Positions 13,002 to 25,552 of a stretch of DNA of 64,000 nt are shown here, piece after piece; the stretch's first letter is position 1, and every line of letters begins with the position of its first letter. This stretch comes from Clitoria ternatea (taxonomy: Eukaryota; Streptophyta; Magnoliopsida; Fabales; Fabaceae): contig CM075676.1 in NCBI GenBank assembly GCA_037962975.1, forward strand, positions 94,496,001 through 94,560,000, in the 5' to 3' direction. A program made the translations under genes and the position numbers. The notes beneath the pieces were generated by a model. That model was not told the DNA's origin. It searched no databases and saw only the letters and a program-made list of their open reading frames with translations.

Positions 13002-13439
13002 AGCTCAACCCTTAAGTTTGAGGTAAAAAAATCCTAAATTTTATAATTATTTTCAAATAATATCTAACTTTAAAATGGTGGTGGTGGTGATAGTGGTGGT
13101 CATAATAATTGTAAAATTGATCTAAAATCTACAAACTTCACTTATTATTATTTGTAGCTGATGGAGAGGCTTAGTTCATAAGGATCAAAATAATTCACCC
13201 CAAAGACTTTAATTTAAGCCTATCTTTTATCAACATTTGAGAAAAAAAGTCGACCTTCTATATGTACAATTTATAGCAATTGTAAAAGATTATGACCTCA
13301 CATTAAAAAAAGTATATAAACACAATTTTAAGAATTTTTTTTTAAAGAAAAGTCGTCATCTCTATCATAAGTTTACTATGCTCTACAATTTCCCCCTAAT
13401 GCAAGTGTATCTTTACCATTGAAGAAAAAAACCAAATAA
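13002..13439. other. Intergenic sequence between LTR-A and the LINE
   Basis: AT-rich DNA with a short GGTGGTGGTGG run near 13078. I see no gene. The LINE may start within it, as its 5' end cannot be fixed from the sequence. Confidence 0.5.
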
Positions 13440-16026
13440 TAAAAAATGAATGGGTCAAAACTAATTTATTTGGATGAATCTTACCTCTATGTGTTTGTTA
13501 TGGTTTTTATCCTAGGAAGTAAACCTAGTCATGTAGTAGGTCAATATTTGTGTTTTCCTCCTAATCTTGGGATGATGGTAGACCTTGAATGTGAGGTAGT
13601 GTTCCGGGACAATGATAATACAATCTTGGATATGGGTTTGAAGAGTTAAGAATGGGACATAAGATCAAACGGCATATGGATGGTTGGAAAATTATTGGTG
13701 CAAATAGCCTACAATATCAAGGCGTTTAAATTGACCATTGTTAAATCCTAGAAAGTGAAAAAGGGGTGTGGAGGTTAGGGACGTGGAGGAAGAAGCTATA
13801 TACGTTTAGATTCTTGGACCAAAGGGATATGGAAGGGGTGTTGAAGTATGGTTTGTGGAACTTTGATCGTAATTTGGTTGTTCTTAAAAAGTTTGGTTTA
13901 TATGAAAACTCTTCATAGGTAGTGCTTAATAGGATTGTATTCTGGTTCAGGGCTTATGATTTTCCCATTGCTATGTGGAATGAGAAAACTGCAATAGCAC
14001 TAAGGAACTTTGTTAGGGGGTTTATCGAAAGAAACAAGGATGAGGAGAAGTGGTCGGGGAGATTTTGATGTATCGGTCATGGGTGGATCTCACCAAACCC
14101 CTCAAATAAGGGACGATGGTGGGAAAAGGATACAAATGTCTAGTCAAAACTATATTGAAGTATGAGTGTCTAGGGAATTTGTGTTACGTATATGGTCATC
14201 TGGATCATGTGATGAAAGATTTCAAGAAAGGGAAGATTATGGGAAAATGATGTTGTGAATTTACCATATGGGTCGTGGATAAGAGTCTCAGCTCTAAGGC
14301 CAAACACCATATCAAGTTTTAGGCTTGAAGTTTCTAACTGTGATATTAGGAAAAGTTTGCTTATAGAGATGGGTGAAAGCTATAGCACACAAACAATTAA
14401 AAGCCCTAAAATAGATATGGAATAGTTGAAACCTTCACTCTTAAGGGTGAATATTACCGATGAGGATGATAAAGTAAATAAGAAAATGCTAGCAAGGAGA
14501 ATAAAAGGTTGGTTATCTCTAAAGGCAGTGATTCCAATAAAGCAATGTCTAATGAAGAGGCAGAAAAAGGGCGATGAGGCGGAGTCACGAAAATAGAAAG
14601 GGGAGGAAAACACTTGTATATATACAATTTAGAACATGGGCCTAAAGTTGAATGGTCGAAAATGGTGAAGGATGATGATAGTAGTCAATGAAGAGAAATA
14701 ATATCATATAAAAGTAATGGGGAAACGAATAATGGATCTAGATGTGGTTATGATGGATGCAGGTGAATTGTTGACCAAAAAATAATTTTATAGGAGATCG
14801 AATAAGGCTATTGACCATCCTTGTTGGATGCTATGAGGCTCATGTCATGAAACTATCACAGTCTAGGATCACTACGAGCAGCTAGAAGCTTGACAAAGTT
14901 GGTGGCCCCAAAAGATCTTGATGTACTCTTCTTGATAGAGACACACAAGAAAGATGTAAAGATGAACATGTTATGAAGTTTTAGGGGTTTGGAAAATGTT
15001 ATTGTTGATTGTGATGAAGATGGTGGACATAAGGATGAAGGTTTATGTTTATTATGGCAAAACTCAACTGATATAAAGGTTGTATATATCTCTTTGAATC
15101 ATATTCATGTGAAATGCACAACTGCATTGTTGAATATGGAGGCCTTTCTTTCTTTTATTTACGGTTTGCTGGGTGTAAGAGATAAAGAAATAATTGCCAA
15201 TTTATTGATCGACTTAAGCCCATTGATAACTCTCTGTGTCTTTGTTGTGGAGACTTTAACATCTTATTGGGATCAAAAGATAAATATGGGAGAGGTGATT
15301 TGGATATGAACCTGATCCATAATTTTTTGGGATAGGCTAAGCTTGTTTGGTTTAATGGAAGTTGATTTTGAGGGATATAGGTTTACATGGTCTAATGGGA
15401 GAAGGTACTTAAATATAGTGGGGGCGTAGATTGACTATGCTCTCATGAATAATGCATGGAAAGATGAATGAGGACTATACACCTATCTCTCATTTGACGA
15501 GGCATTATTCCGACCACAACCTCGTATGTGTTTGTAACATGAAGAAACAAAAAGACAACAGATGGAATCAGAGGCTACGTCATTTTTCATTCGAGAAAGT
15601 TTGGTTAAAGGAAGATGATAAGTGTAAAATGATTGTTTGGGGGTGTGGAGAATAGAGTTAGGGAGTGTTGATTACAAATTGAAAGACATGGGGATTAGAT
15701 GAATAGGGATATAATAGATTTGGGGTATTAGGCAATTCTATTAAAATCATTTGTGAGAGACTTAAAAGACTCTCACATGAGTGTCTAATGGATACTACAG
15801 TGAATAATATTATTGAGTTGGAAACGGAGCTTGATGAGTTGTTGCTTCAAGAAGAAATAGTGTGGAGCCAAAGGTCGAGAGCTACATGGTTGGAGCATGG
15901 AGACTAGAACACAAATTTTTATCACCAAAAAGCATCTTAGCGGAAAGGCGGGAACAATATTAGCTTGATTGTTGATGATGGGGGGACTGAACATGATGGG
16001 GAGGAGGGTATAGCTTGAGTCCTTAG
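13440..16026 (+). mobile_element. L1-type LINE, 5' part (ORF1 and endonuclease remains)
   Basis: Fragmented reading frames match the plant L1 layout in order. A DUF4283-like ORF1 region is at about 13780-14080 (readable peptides LKYGLWNFDRNLVV and VFWFRAYDFPIAMWNEKTA). A degraded CCHC-knuckle-like stretch, CLGNLCYVYGHLDHVMKD, follows at about 14160-14230. An apurinic-endonuclease-like region is at about 14850-15650 (SLGSLRAARSLTKLV, DLDVLFLIETHK, GLCLLWQN). Many stops and frameshifts make it a pseudogene. The sequence breaks at 16026 where LTR-C was inserted and resumes at 33381. Confidence 0.75.
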
Positions 16027-16214
16027 TGTGACGTCCGCCCTTAATTTCTATTTATTTTTAGTCTGTTTAATTAAAATTTGGATAAAATTTTTATGAAATA
16101 ATTAATTAATTGCATCAATAATTCCCAAAATAATTAATTCAAGTTTAACAGTCTAAAGCAGCTTCTATATAGCATATTTAGAGCCTAAAAATCCATTACT
16201 AATGCAAAAATATG

Positions 16215-16315
16215 AGATTTGAGAAGCAGGGGTTCGATGCTACACGTCAAGCCCACGCCACGTTGAGTGTCCACACACGAACCTGGCGCCACGCATGGCC
16301 CTGATGCATAACGCT
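16215..16315. repeat. Decayed palindromic array of LTR-C (ACGCTACACGTCA type)
   Basis: Contains GATGCTACACGTCAAGCC, CACGCCACGTTGAGTG, TGGCGCCACGCATGG and GATGCATAACGC, spaced roughly 18-30 bp. These look like eroded versions of the TGACGCTACGCGTCA unit preserved in LTR-D at the same relative place. A second set of the same motif lies at 33184-33245 near the other end of LTR-C. Confidence 0.6.
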
Positions 16316-17174
16316 AATATGACAGTAATAACACCTGCTGCTATCATGCATTTTAGGCTATTTGGCCAACTTTGAAGAGTCCTAAATTGCTCGTTTCAAC
16401 TCTAAACTTTATTGGCACTATATTACCCTTATTCCAAAACTATTGGCGCGATCTGTTTGCCAAAATTTCATCGTATACGCAAGTTATATGGAAAAATGCA
16501 TTTAACTCAATTAGGTACAAAACCTATGTGCCAAACTACCTAAATGATCTTCAAACCATCCAAGGCCTGAATGCACAATTTCTAAATGTTATAGGGAACC
16601 TATTGGTCCTTTCTGGGGTTCCTAAAAACCGTCAGATCACAATTTCACCTATTTAGTTCCTAACTTCACATATTCTCAATGTATACATTAATCCATCAAA
16701 TCATCAATCACTTCAATTAATTCACCTACCCATCAGCACATAACATATATATATGTACATTTTAACCTACCCATATCAAATTCACTATGCAAATTTGGCT
16801 CCGTGCCATCAATTTCACATTTCAGATCTTAATCATTGATAACATATCTAATTCATTATTCCACTACACAATTCCACATTATTATTTACCTTTCACATAA
16901 TCCCTTTACTCACCATTCTAGTTATCATACTTTCACAATCATATTAGTTACCAAAAACGGACACCATCATTAATATACTAAAATCAATTAAATTTCAACA
17001 TACATGCCCAAGCATTTATTCTCTAATTCATTATCCAATTCTATCACCATTAAGTCAAATCAACATCATACATCACACAGGCCTCAATCACGCAAATCTT
17101 CACATAATACAAGCACCATCATAAGCCAGGGAATGTAAAACATAACTGACTGTCAAATAGATAATATGACACCT

Positions 17175-17370
17175 TAATATCTGGATACTAAAAGGATTGA
17201 CCTTCACTTGGGGTCCTACTTGACACCCCGTGAACCCTGCTTAGTTCATCGAGCTCTACTTGGCTCCCCCTCAACCACTGGGTCCTACTTGACCACTAGG
17301 TAGCTCAATTGAGTCTGACTTGACCACGAAATCCATAAGCAAGGGTAACATATACCGTCGGTCGTCCTCC
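17175..17370 (-). repeat. Conserved TCCTACTTGAC block of LTR-C
   Basis: A counterpart of the blocks in LTR-A, B and D. It has ATCTGGATACTAAAAGGAT, then GGGTCCTACTTGACACCC, GGGTCCTACTTGACCAC and a shorter diverged copy. Confidence 0.75.
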
Positions 17371-18213
17371 ACCACATAAATCACATAATCAATTATTTCA
17401 TATTCAATTGGCATAAAAGCCTCACCTTTGTAATCATTCGGGGTGGCTACACAAACCCGACCCAGATATAACATCATATATCATATATTCACATATTGCA
17501 TCATCCATATATTATATCATTACAATCATCAATTCAATATTAGGTGTCAACATACAAAATCATTATTATTGACTCACCAATATATCCTAACAGAGATCAT
17601 CACTCAAAACCATACACATGATTTCCATATACATGTAAGCATGTATATATATCACTTTATCGTTATTAACAACATTCCCTTTTACTTTATCTTTGCTCAT
17701 TAACTTAAAATTCATCTTCACTGTAAATTTAACATTAACCCATAACATTATCGTAAGTTACAATCGAACCATGTTACCATAAACTTCATCTACATTAATT
17801 CCTTACCAAAACCATTCATTAGAATTTATAACTTCGCACTTACTTACATAGTCTCGCTAATTCATTAACATCATTTATGTATTATTGATTACAATTCATC
17901 TCATTTATCATTATAGGTTTCACACTCTCCCACCTTACATTTATATATTTTTATGAATGCATCCAAGCCACTTTAAACTCAGATTCTATCTCATAACCTA
18001 CCATGTACATGCTTCATCATATATGATGCTAGTTCACAGCTTCTAGTTATTCTACATAAGTTATTCTATAATTTTATGACCATCACATGCCAACATATTC
18101 GATTACATATTTACTTATTCATTTATTTCTTATTTGTCATCTTCAAGGCTTCTAGTTCACCCTTACTTCTTTATTTTTGAACATCCCATTATCATAATAC
18201 TATTATATCACTT

Positions 18214-18216
18214 AGT
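18214..18216. other. CACTA target-site duplication, left copy (AGT)
   Basis: AGT directly precedes CACTACAAGAAA. The same AGT follows the other terminus at 32248-32250. A 3-bp duplication is diagnostic for CACTA elements. Confidence 0.9.
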
Positions 18217-18229
18217 CACTACAAGAAAT

Positions 18230-18770
18230 GCACTATTTAGTGGCGGTTTTTTACGCATATTAGCGGCAGTTTAAACCGTCAAAAGACATTTACCAGCGGT
18301 TACAAAAGCGCCAGTAAAATGTGCCACGTAAATAGTTTAGCGGCTGTTTTTTAAAACCGCTGGTAAAACAGACGCTACATTAACGGCGGTTATTTTGTGG
18401 CACTTAGGGTCCGTTTGGTTTCCAGTTGGGGAAACGGAGTTGGGGAAATGGAGAAATTTAAGGGTTGATATTGATCCTTCACGTCGTTCGAGACAGTCAA
18501 AACTCCGTTTGACCGTAGGATTTATTTTTTGGGTTGGTCAAACTCGGTTTGACCAACCCAACTTTGTAACCAAACAGGCTATTAAACGTAATAAACCGCC
18601 ACTAAAAATAAACAAAAAGTTATCTACATGAATACGTTAGCGGCGGTTGTATACAATAAATAACCGCCCCTAAATTAAACATAATAAACCGCTGCTAAAA
18701 TGTGACCAAATATAGCTTCATAAGCGACTAGTACAAATAATAAATAACCGCCGCTAATTGAACGTCATTT
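18230..18770. repeat. CACTA subterminal repeats (AGCGGCGGTT)
   Basis: Multiple direct and inverted copies of AGCGGCGGTT and AACCGCCGCTAA, including sites near 18234, 18260, 18340, 18380, 18636 and 18750. They are matched at the opposite end around 32186-32225. In En/Spm elements such repeats bind the TnpA-type protein (family knowledge). A MITE interrupts the array. Confidence 0.8.
18407..18581. mobile_element. MITE copy 1 (GGGTCCGTTTGGTT ends)
   Basis: Starts GGGTCCGTTTGGTTTCC and ends ACCAAACAGGCTA, an imperfect inverted terminus. It is flanked by TTA on both sides (18404-18406 and 18582-18584). A close relative is at 32375-32529. The 3-bp duplication fits a PIF/Harbinger-like MITE, but assignment to that superfamily is uncertain. 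Confidence 0.7.
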
Positions 18771-18800
18771 TTTTTTTTAAATTTGATTCTCCTTTTGTCC

Positions 18801-18854
<54 letters not shown>
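18801..18854. repeat. (TTA)n microsatellite in CACTA
   Basis: About 17 uninterrupted ATT/TTA units just inside the subterminal repeat region. Confidence 0.95.
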
Positions 18855-19499
18855 CATATTATTATTAGTAGTATATATAATTACAAAATTATACTATCAA
18901 TAAAATTCATAGATTCTAAAAGCTTGAAGATATAATCTCAACCTCAAAATGAAATATTCATAGATTTTAAGTGTTTGAAGACATAATTTTAACCCCAAAA
19001 TGAAACATTGTAATAAAAATATAACAAATATTAGTCAATCTAAAATTCTAAAATTACATCAAAATATATTTTCATCTATAATATCCTACTTAAAAATTTG
19101 TTAGCCTCAATGCACCTATATGCTTCATCTATCAACTGCTAGCCCAAACACATCCATGCGCTCCATCTATTCATGAGATCCACTGCATAAGAGTAAATGA
19201 GTTAAGTATCATCACCATGACAATGAACCAAACTACATTTACGTCTACATATACACAAATTAAATATATATATATATATATAAGTACCTCATATCAGATT
19301 CTAACAAATGATTTTCATAACACAAAATGCAAGAAAATTGCCAAATAAAGTTACCTAAATAACAAGACGTTTCTTCTATGTTAAGCGTGTTTCAGATTGG
19401 GATGTGGAAGGTTGTTGTGGTGTACATGGCTCACGAGACTGGAAAAAAATAGATAAATAAACTATAAAGTATTATACAAAACACAGCATAATATATAAA

Positions 19500-21122
19500 C
19501 TAAAATAGCTTACTTACGGAACCATTGAAGCGGTTAGCTAGCCGTTCAGGTAAAGATAATGAATTTTGTTGGCATAATTCAGCAAACATTAATTCTAACT
19601 CTTCCCTCTTTTGAATTTCTGATTGTAATTGCTTCCTTAAAACTTGTACTTCATTTTGACTAGGGTATTCAGATGCAACTCCACCTCCACAAGAATAAGT
19701 AGCATATTGTTGGAAGTTTGTACCAAATGCTACAGATGGACATACACCTAACCCCAAACCACGAACTCGACCTGGACGCTCTTTGCCTAACACTTGACCA
19801 AGAGAATCATTTGGTGATACTTCTTTAGTAATAGTACCTTGGCTCTCAATTTCAATAATTTTTTCCTACATCATTAACATATAAGATTCATTAAAATGAA
19901 AAATAAACAACATGTGTTATTAAAACTATAAATGCCATATAAAACAAATTGAATACTCACACAAACAACTTGTGCCTCTGAATTAACATAAGTCCTATTT
20001 TTTTTCTTGTGTGTTTGGACAAATAAACTGCCTCTACTCACTTGCTGGCCTGTCTCGGCAATCTATTGCATTCAAGTAACAATATATTAAATGTTTTTCC
20101 ATGAATGGCATAAATAAAAAAATGCAACAATATACATCAATGTCAAGTTTGTATGCACTTACAATCTCTGTAGCCCTCTGCTTGAGTCTTTTAGAACCTC
20201 CGGTATGAGGCAGTGTAAGCTTTGAATGATTTGCTGCATTTTTTGCACATATTTCCTATAATTGATCATAAAATATATTAGATTAAAAGCTTAGTATGGC
20301 TAAAAAAACTTTAGTTGTCTCAAACTTATTGAATATCATATTACCTTTGTTTTTGCCTCTAACCTATAATCAATAAATAAAGTCCATTCATTTTCAGTGA
20401 CACACAAAGAAGGATTCCTAACATTCTCTTCTCGAGATTTGGTTTAGTCAAAAAATTTATCATACAAATTCAAGCGATGGTCTTTCCATTTCTTCCTGAG
20501 ATCCTTAAAAATATATGATTTTGCTGCATCTTCCTGCACTGGCTCCCACCAAAACCTTGACTGAAATCATTATAAATTTATTGGTGAAAAATGTTTTAAC
20601 CATTCTCCATGCTTATATGAAATTTTATATGTACTTCATACCTTTATCACTGTTATCCATGCTTCATCCTTCAATCTTTGGGGAACCTTCTTCCAATTTT
20701 TGAAGCTAATCGGAAAATATTTATTGTCTTTTGTGAGTATACCTAGAAAACGCAATAACAAACTACCAGCATGGTCACCAGCAACCTGCCCACCTTGAAA
20801 ATAAAGAACCACACTATGTCCAGATTCAAGTAACCAAACATCATTTGCTTTCATAGTTTCTTCCCTTAATTATTCTGTAGTATTTATTTACATAATAAAA
20901 TGGATCATGAACAATTTACACAAAAAAATTAAGTCAATTCAAGTAATGATCACAAAGTATAGTAAGTGACATACTTCTGACTTGTACAACCCAGTTCTTC
21001 TGACCAGAGAAGGCTCCCAAAGAGGCAGTTGACTCACTAGACTCACGTACATCACTTCCAGTGTTTGAAGATGGAATATCATCCTGTGATACCGATTCCA
21101 TTTCTATAGGATACCAAAGCAT
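19500..21122 (-). CDS. CACTA second protein, Ptta/En/Spm (Transposase_24) type, multi-exon
   Basis: A set of collinear minus-strand coding blocks separated by short AT-rich introns. The blocks are 20934-21122 (acidic/Ser-rich start, IEMESVSQDDIPSSNTGSDV), 20636-20854 (LRFLGILTKDNKYFPISFKNWKKVP), about 20470-20560, 20345-20440 (EWTLFIDYRLEAKTK), 20170-20262 (EICAKNAANHSKLTLPHTGG) and 19500-19793. The last block contains GKERPGRVRGLGLGV and a coiled-coil-like QVLRKQLQSEIQKREELELM. The order W-x-K-VP, then N-x-x-NRSK-like, then GKERPGRVRG-like, matches the plant transposase family PF03004, whose En/Spm relative TnpA binds subterminal repeats. Exact exon joins were not all checked, and I cannot exclude frame breaks. 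The protein lies downstream of, and in the same direction as, the Tnp2 gene. Confidence 0.7.
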
Positions 21123-22641
21123 GAGATATAAAATAAAAAAATAAAAAAGATAATATCAGTCATACAATAACATAGTAAGATATTGACATAACATCATTAA
21201 CACAGTACTAAATAAGGGACTACTCAAGTGTTATAAACAACGTATTCATCACATGTTCCAAACAAGACACCATAAAAGTACTAACATGGTACTAAACCAG
21301 TCACATAATCAAATGTTCCAAACAAAGACATCAATAACATGCTGAAAGGTTACAAAATACTAATCAAATTCAATAAGTACTCCAGGCCTAGCCATTTGAG
21401 CGTCAATGTCATTGTCTGGCCAAAGGGTCGACAATTGGTCTTGGAAAGGCACACTCTCATAAGTTGATTCTTCATCATTTAAACCCATGTCATACAAATC
21501 CCTTGGTTTTAAATGTACCGGGGTACACCATCCTTCATTGACTTTATCATCCATATAGTAAACCATTTGAGCCTCAGAAGCCTTAATGTATGGTTCATCA
21601 TCTTCTCGTATACCCGTATGAATCAAATGAGAAAAGTTTATAGATGTGAAGCCTAAAGCATCTGTGTGAATGTATCTTGGATTTGTAGTATTTGCCCATT
21701 CACATTTGAACAAGGTGATTGTAAATTGACCATGATAGTTTAACTCAATTATGTCAATTAGTTTTCCATAATATGGAACTACACCTTCCACCGGCCTATT
21801 GTCACTTGTACTCGCATAGCTTTTTGTTCCAAAATTGCAAAATACACCACTATTCTGAGTTTTCATCCCTTGGTCTCTTTGTAAGGTTCAAAATTTATAG
21901 CCATTCACATTATATGCGGTATACCTTCTAGCATGTGAAAGTGGACCCCGAGCAAGGGCACGGATTTCAGTAGAGTGTTCTTCACTATCGTTTAAAATCT
22001 ATGAAAGGAAACAAATAGAGTATTTAGAAAACAATATATTCAAAATAGTTATCAAATGAATAAGTAACATTTATTCACTCACACGACGAGTAAACCATGC
22101 CACCAGTCCTTTATGCACTTCTTTTTCTATCCCATTTGATGACCGTATGCTATTCCTTAGCCTTCTTTTGGTAAGAACCCTAAATTCACTAGAATAAAGG
22201 AATACGATTAATGAATTAAATTTGGCAAACTACTTATAAGAATGCTATAACTAAAACTTACTTTATGAACACCTCTACTTCTTGACAATTGATCAAAACA
22301 TGTCGTTGTGCTTGTAACATTTCAATCGGTGTCAAGTTGAAGTATGATGCACCTCCAACAGGTTTGCCAATATTAGGGAATAAGGATGATATAGACTCTA
22401 ATGGATCATCATCAACACGACCAGTACGATTGAATCTTATCTCAATTTCTGAATCCAAATACCTTGAACAAAAGGTAAGTATCTCTTCTGATATCCAATA
22501 TTCAGCTATCGAACCTTCTGGTTGCGCTTTATTACGCACAAAAGACTTTAACTTTCCTAGAAACCTAAAGACACAAATGAACAATTAAGGAAAAGTTATG
22601 AAAAAAAAAACTAAAAGCTAAAAGGTATTTGATAGGTTCTT

Positions 22642-24735
22642 TTACCTTTCAATAGGATACATCCAACAATAATGAACAGGCCCACCACGCTTGGCTTCAT
22701 TAACTAGGTGTACCATCAGGTGAACCATGACGGTAAAAAAAGATGGAGGAAATATCATTTCTAAATGACACAAAGTTAGAACTATTCCTTCTTTTAATTT
22801 GTCAAGTTCTGAATGGCTCAATACTTTAGCACATATTAGTTTAAAAAAGGTGCACACCTCAATAATCACTTTAGAAACTTGGAAGGGTAACACATTTCGA
22901 ATACACAATGGAAGCAATTGTTCCATTAGAATATGACAGTCATGACTCTTCAAGCCAAAGATCTTACGTTGTGTTATGTCCACACATCTTGAAATGTTAC
23001 TTGAGTAACCATCTGGTACAGTTACTTGTTTCAAAGTGTTCAACATTACATCAATCTCATCCTTTGTCATGGTAAAAAGCGCTGCAGGAAACTTTTTCCC
23101 ATCATCTAATGGCCAAAGTTCACTTCTTATACCCATTTCACGCAAGTCATTACGATCTTTCACATGATCTTTCCTTTTATCCTTATCATTAATTAGAGTG
23201 AAGATAATGTTATCACAAACATTTTTTTCAATGTGCATTACATCCAAATTATGACATAACAAGTTAAACTTCCAATATGGTAGCTCAAAAAATATACTTT
23301 TCTTGTTCCATTGTTTAACTTGTTGGTCTTCAGTGGTTCTTACTCGTCCTCGCTTCTGTCCTACTAATGTTATTTTCTCTCCAAATATGTTTTTAATATT
23401 CTCCACTTGTCTCCAAATATCAGAGCCAGACAACAAACTTGGTGGCCTTCTATCCTCAATGTTTCCATTAAATCGAACTTGATTTAATTGAAACTTATGT
23501 TCTCTAGATAAGAAATGACGATGACCCATAAAACACCACTTTCTGCTACATGGAAGACGAAGGGGGCTCGAATCAAAGTTACAATATGGACAAGCAAGAC
23601 CTGTGTGAACATTCCACCCAGATAGCATCCCAAGACCTGGAAAATCACTGATAGTCCATAAAAGACAAGCTCGCATATTGAACACCTCATTTCTATAAGC
23701 ATCGTATGTTTCAACACCTTTTTCCCACAACTCCTTCAACTCTATAATTAGAGGTTGCATATAGATATCAATCTCATTCAAAGGACTCTTTTTACCAGGA
23801 ATTAAGCCAGAAAGTATGAAATTTGTTGACTTCATACAAGTCCAAGGAGGAGTGTTGTATGGAATGATGACTAGTGGCCAAATGCTATAACTAACACTCA
23901 TGTTTCCAAATGGATTGAATCCATCACTAGCCAAGGCCAAACAAACGTTACGAGGATCTGCAGCAAAATCTGGGTAGGTTTGGTCAAAAACGTTCCATGC
24001 TTCAGAGTCTCTTAGATGCCGTATTAGTCCATCAGTGTTTGTTTCCTCAGCATGCCACACCATGCTTTTAGAAGTCTTGCGACACATAAATAACCTTTTT
24101 AGTCTAGGAATCAATGGAAAGTATCGTAGAACTTTTACAGGCAACTTTTTCTGTGGCTTAACAAGGTTGACTCTGCCTTTATTATTTTGTTGTTTCCATC
24201 TAGAAGTGTGACATTTTTTGCAATCTTCTCTCTGTTCATCTTCACCCCAATATAACATACACTTATTAGGACATGCATGAATTTTTTGGTAACCTAATCC
24301 CAATTTTGATATGACTTTGTTGGCTTTATAACCTGAAGAAGGAATCTTTGCAAATTCAAAGGCATCATGCAACAACTCTATAATCATTGTCATAGCTTTG
24401 TCACTAATACCACAGAGACACTTAATGTGATATAATTTGACTAAGAAAGACAATTTTGAAAACTTTGTGCATCCTTCATACAATGGCTGCTCTCCATCTT
24501 TGAGTAACTCATAAAACTCTTTCGCGTCAGTAGTTGCTTTAGACCGGAAGTCTTGATCACTCCTTCTTGAATCTTCATTGGCTTGATTATTAGAAAATAA
24601 AGGGGTCGTATCTTTATTGCCACCTGTTAAAGGGATTACAAATGCATCATTCAACATATGTTGCATTGGATTCTCGATGGGTATTTCATTAGCCATATCT
24701 TCTATAGCATCTCCATTCATCACATTTTCTTCCAC
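22642..24735 (-). CDS. Tnp2 Transposase_21 core plus start of DUF4218 (largest open block)
   Basis: A 697-codon open block within the disrupted transposase gene. Readable family landmarks include LPVKVLRYFPLIPRLKRLF (about residues 198-216), HAEETNTDGLIRHLRDSEAW (about 229-248), ADPRNVCLALASDGFNPFGN (about 259-278), PGLGMLSGWNVHTGLACPYC (about 368-387) and NLDVMHIEKNVCDNII (about 497-512). The DUF4218 start, VPDGYSSNISRCVD, follows, and the block ends at VHYCWMYPIER before the intron. The zinc-ribbon-like CPNKC...CKKCHTSRW segment is at about 156-180. The DxD/E-type catalytic residues expected for Tnp2 (in the DGFNPFG and related motifs) appear intact here; inactivation comes from elsewhere in the gene. 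Confidence 0.9.
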   Translation of the reverse strand: MEENVMNGDAIEDMANEIPIENPMQHMLNDAFVIPLTGGNKDTTPLFSNNQANEDSRRSDQDFRSKATTDAKEFYELLKDGEQPLYEGCTKFSKLSFLVKLYHIKCLCGISDKAMTMIIELLHDAFEFAKIPSSGYKANKVISKLGLGYQKIHACPNKCMLYWGEDEQREDCKKCHTSRWKQQNNKGRVNLVKPQKKLPVKVLRYFPLIPRLKRLFMCRKTSKSMVWHAEETNTDGLIRHLRDSEAWNVFDQTYPDFAADPRNVCLALASDGFNPFGNMSVSYSIWPLVIIPYNTPPWTCMKSTNFILSGLIPGKKSPLNEIDIYMQPLIIELKELWEKGVETYDAYRNEVFNMRACLLWTISDFPGLGMLSGWNVHTGLACPYCNFDSSPLRLPCSRKWCFMGHRHFLSREHKFQLNQVRFNGNIEDRRPPSLLSGSDIWRQVENIKNIFGEKITLVGQKRGRVRTTEDQQVKQWNKKSIFFELPYWKFNLLCHNLDVMHIEKNVCDNIIFTLINDKDKRKDHVKDRNDLREMGIRSELWPLDDGKKFPAALFTMTKDEIDVMLNTLKQVTVPDGYSSNISRCVDITQRKIFGLKSHDCHILMEQLLPLCIRNVLPFQVSKVIIEVCTFFKLICAKVLSHSELDKLKEGIVLTLCHLEMIFPPSFFTVMVHLMVHLVNEAKRGGPVHYCWMYPIER

Positions 24736-25344
24736 TTCACGTGCATTAACAACTGAATCCTCTAATAATCTCTCCCTATGATGACACCAAAATATGTACC
24801 TTTGGGGAAATGGTTTAACTAGAAGATCATCATACGCTTCTTCCCTAGTCCTCTATTTGTTAAACTTATGTAAGATCCTAACTTAAATAAAAAAAACAAA
24901 CCCAAAATTTCAAGAAAATTTTCCGCGATTAAAGCCGAATTCGAAATATGGATTTAAAAACACTTAATTATATTATCAATTTGGGGTAATAATACGCTCA
25001 TGACACAATTCAACCTTAAATCATAAGAAAATTTCATTTTGAAAATTATAATTATCTACAAAATATCACCTATTAGTTCCAATTTGAAAATTATAAAAAG
25101 TTGGGTTCAAAACCCTCTTAAACTTAAGTTTTACCATGTAATGGGTCCGGTCTTTTATGGCTCATAAGAGTTAGAAAAGTCCAATTGAAGTAAAACCAAT
25201 TTTCTTACCTCCGTAACATAATTATCTACAACTTTCATGAAGAGGTCGGAGGCTAAAAATGTCATTAAGATGCTCAAACAGGCCAAAAACAGTAAGAAAA
25301 ACAGAGCAGTTGGAAAAACAGCACGACAGTAGCCATAACAGGGC

Positions 25345-25552
25345 TCTGAATCGATTCAGGTTTGTGTGAATCGATTCAAGCATACTAAAATCTCAAAATT
25401 TGACAAACAGAGGGCCTTGAATTGATTCAAACTCGTATGAATCGATTCAGGCACTTCCAGGAAGCCTTGAATCGATTCAAAACTCATGTGAATCGATTCA
25501 AACACGTCCAGGGACCCTTGAATCGATTCATGACCATTATGAATCGATTCAA
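25345..25552. repeat. Palindromic-couplet array of LTR-B (TGAATCGATTCA type)
   Basis: Eight copies of the perfect 12-bp palindrome TGAATCGATTCA, two of them with one substitution or clipped, arranged as four couplets. Starts are 25347/25367, 25418/25438, 25468/25489 and 25519/25540, so units within a couplet are 20, 20, 21 and 21 bp apart. Couplets are 71, 50 and 51 bp apart. The sequence is unrelated to the CTCGCTCAAGCGAG units at the equivalent place in LTR-A. Confidence 0.93.
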
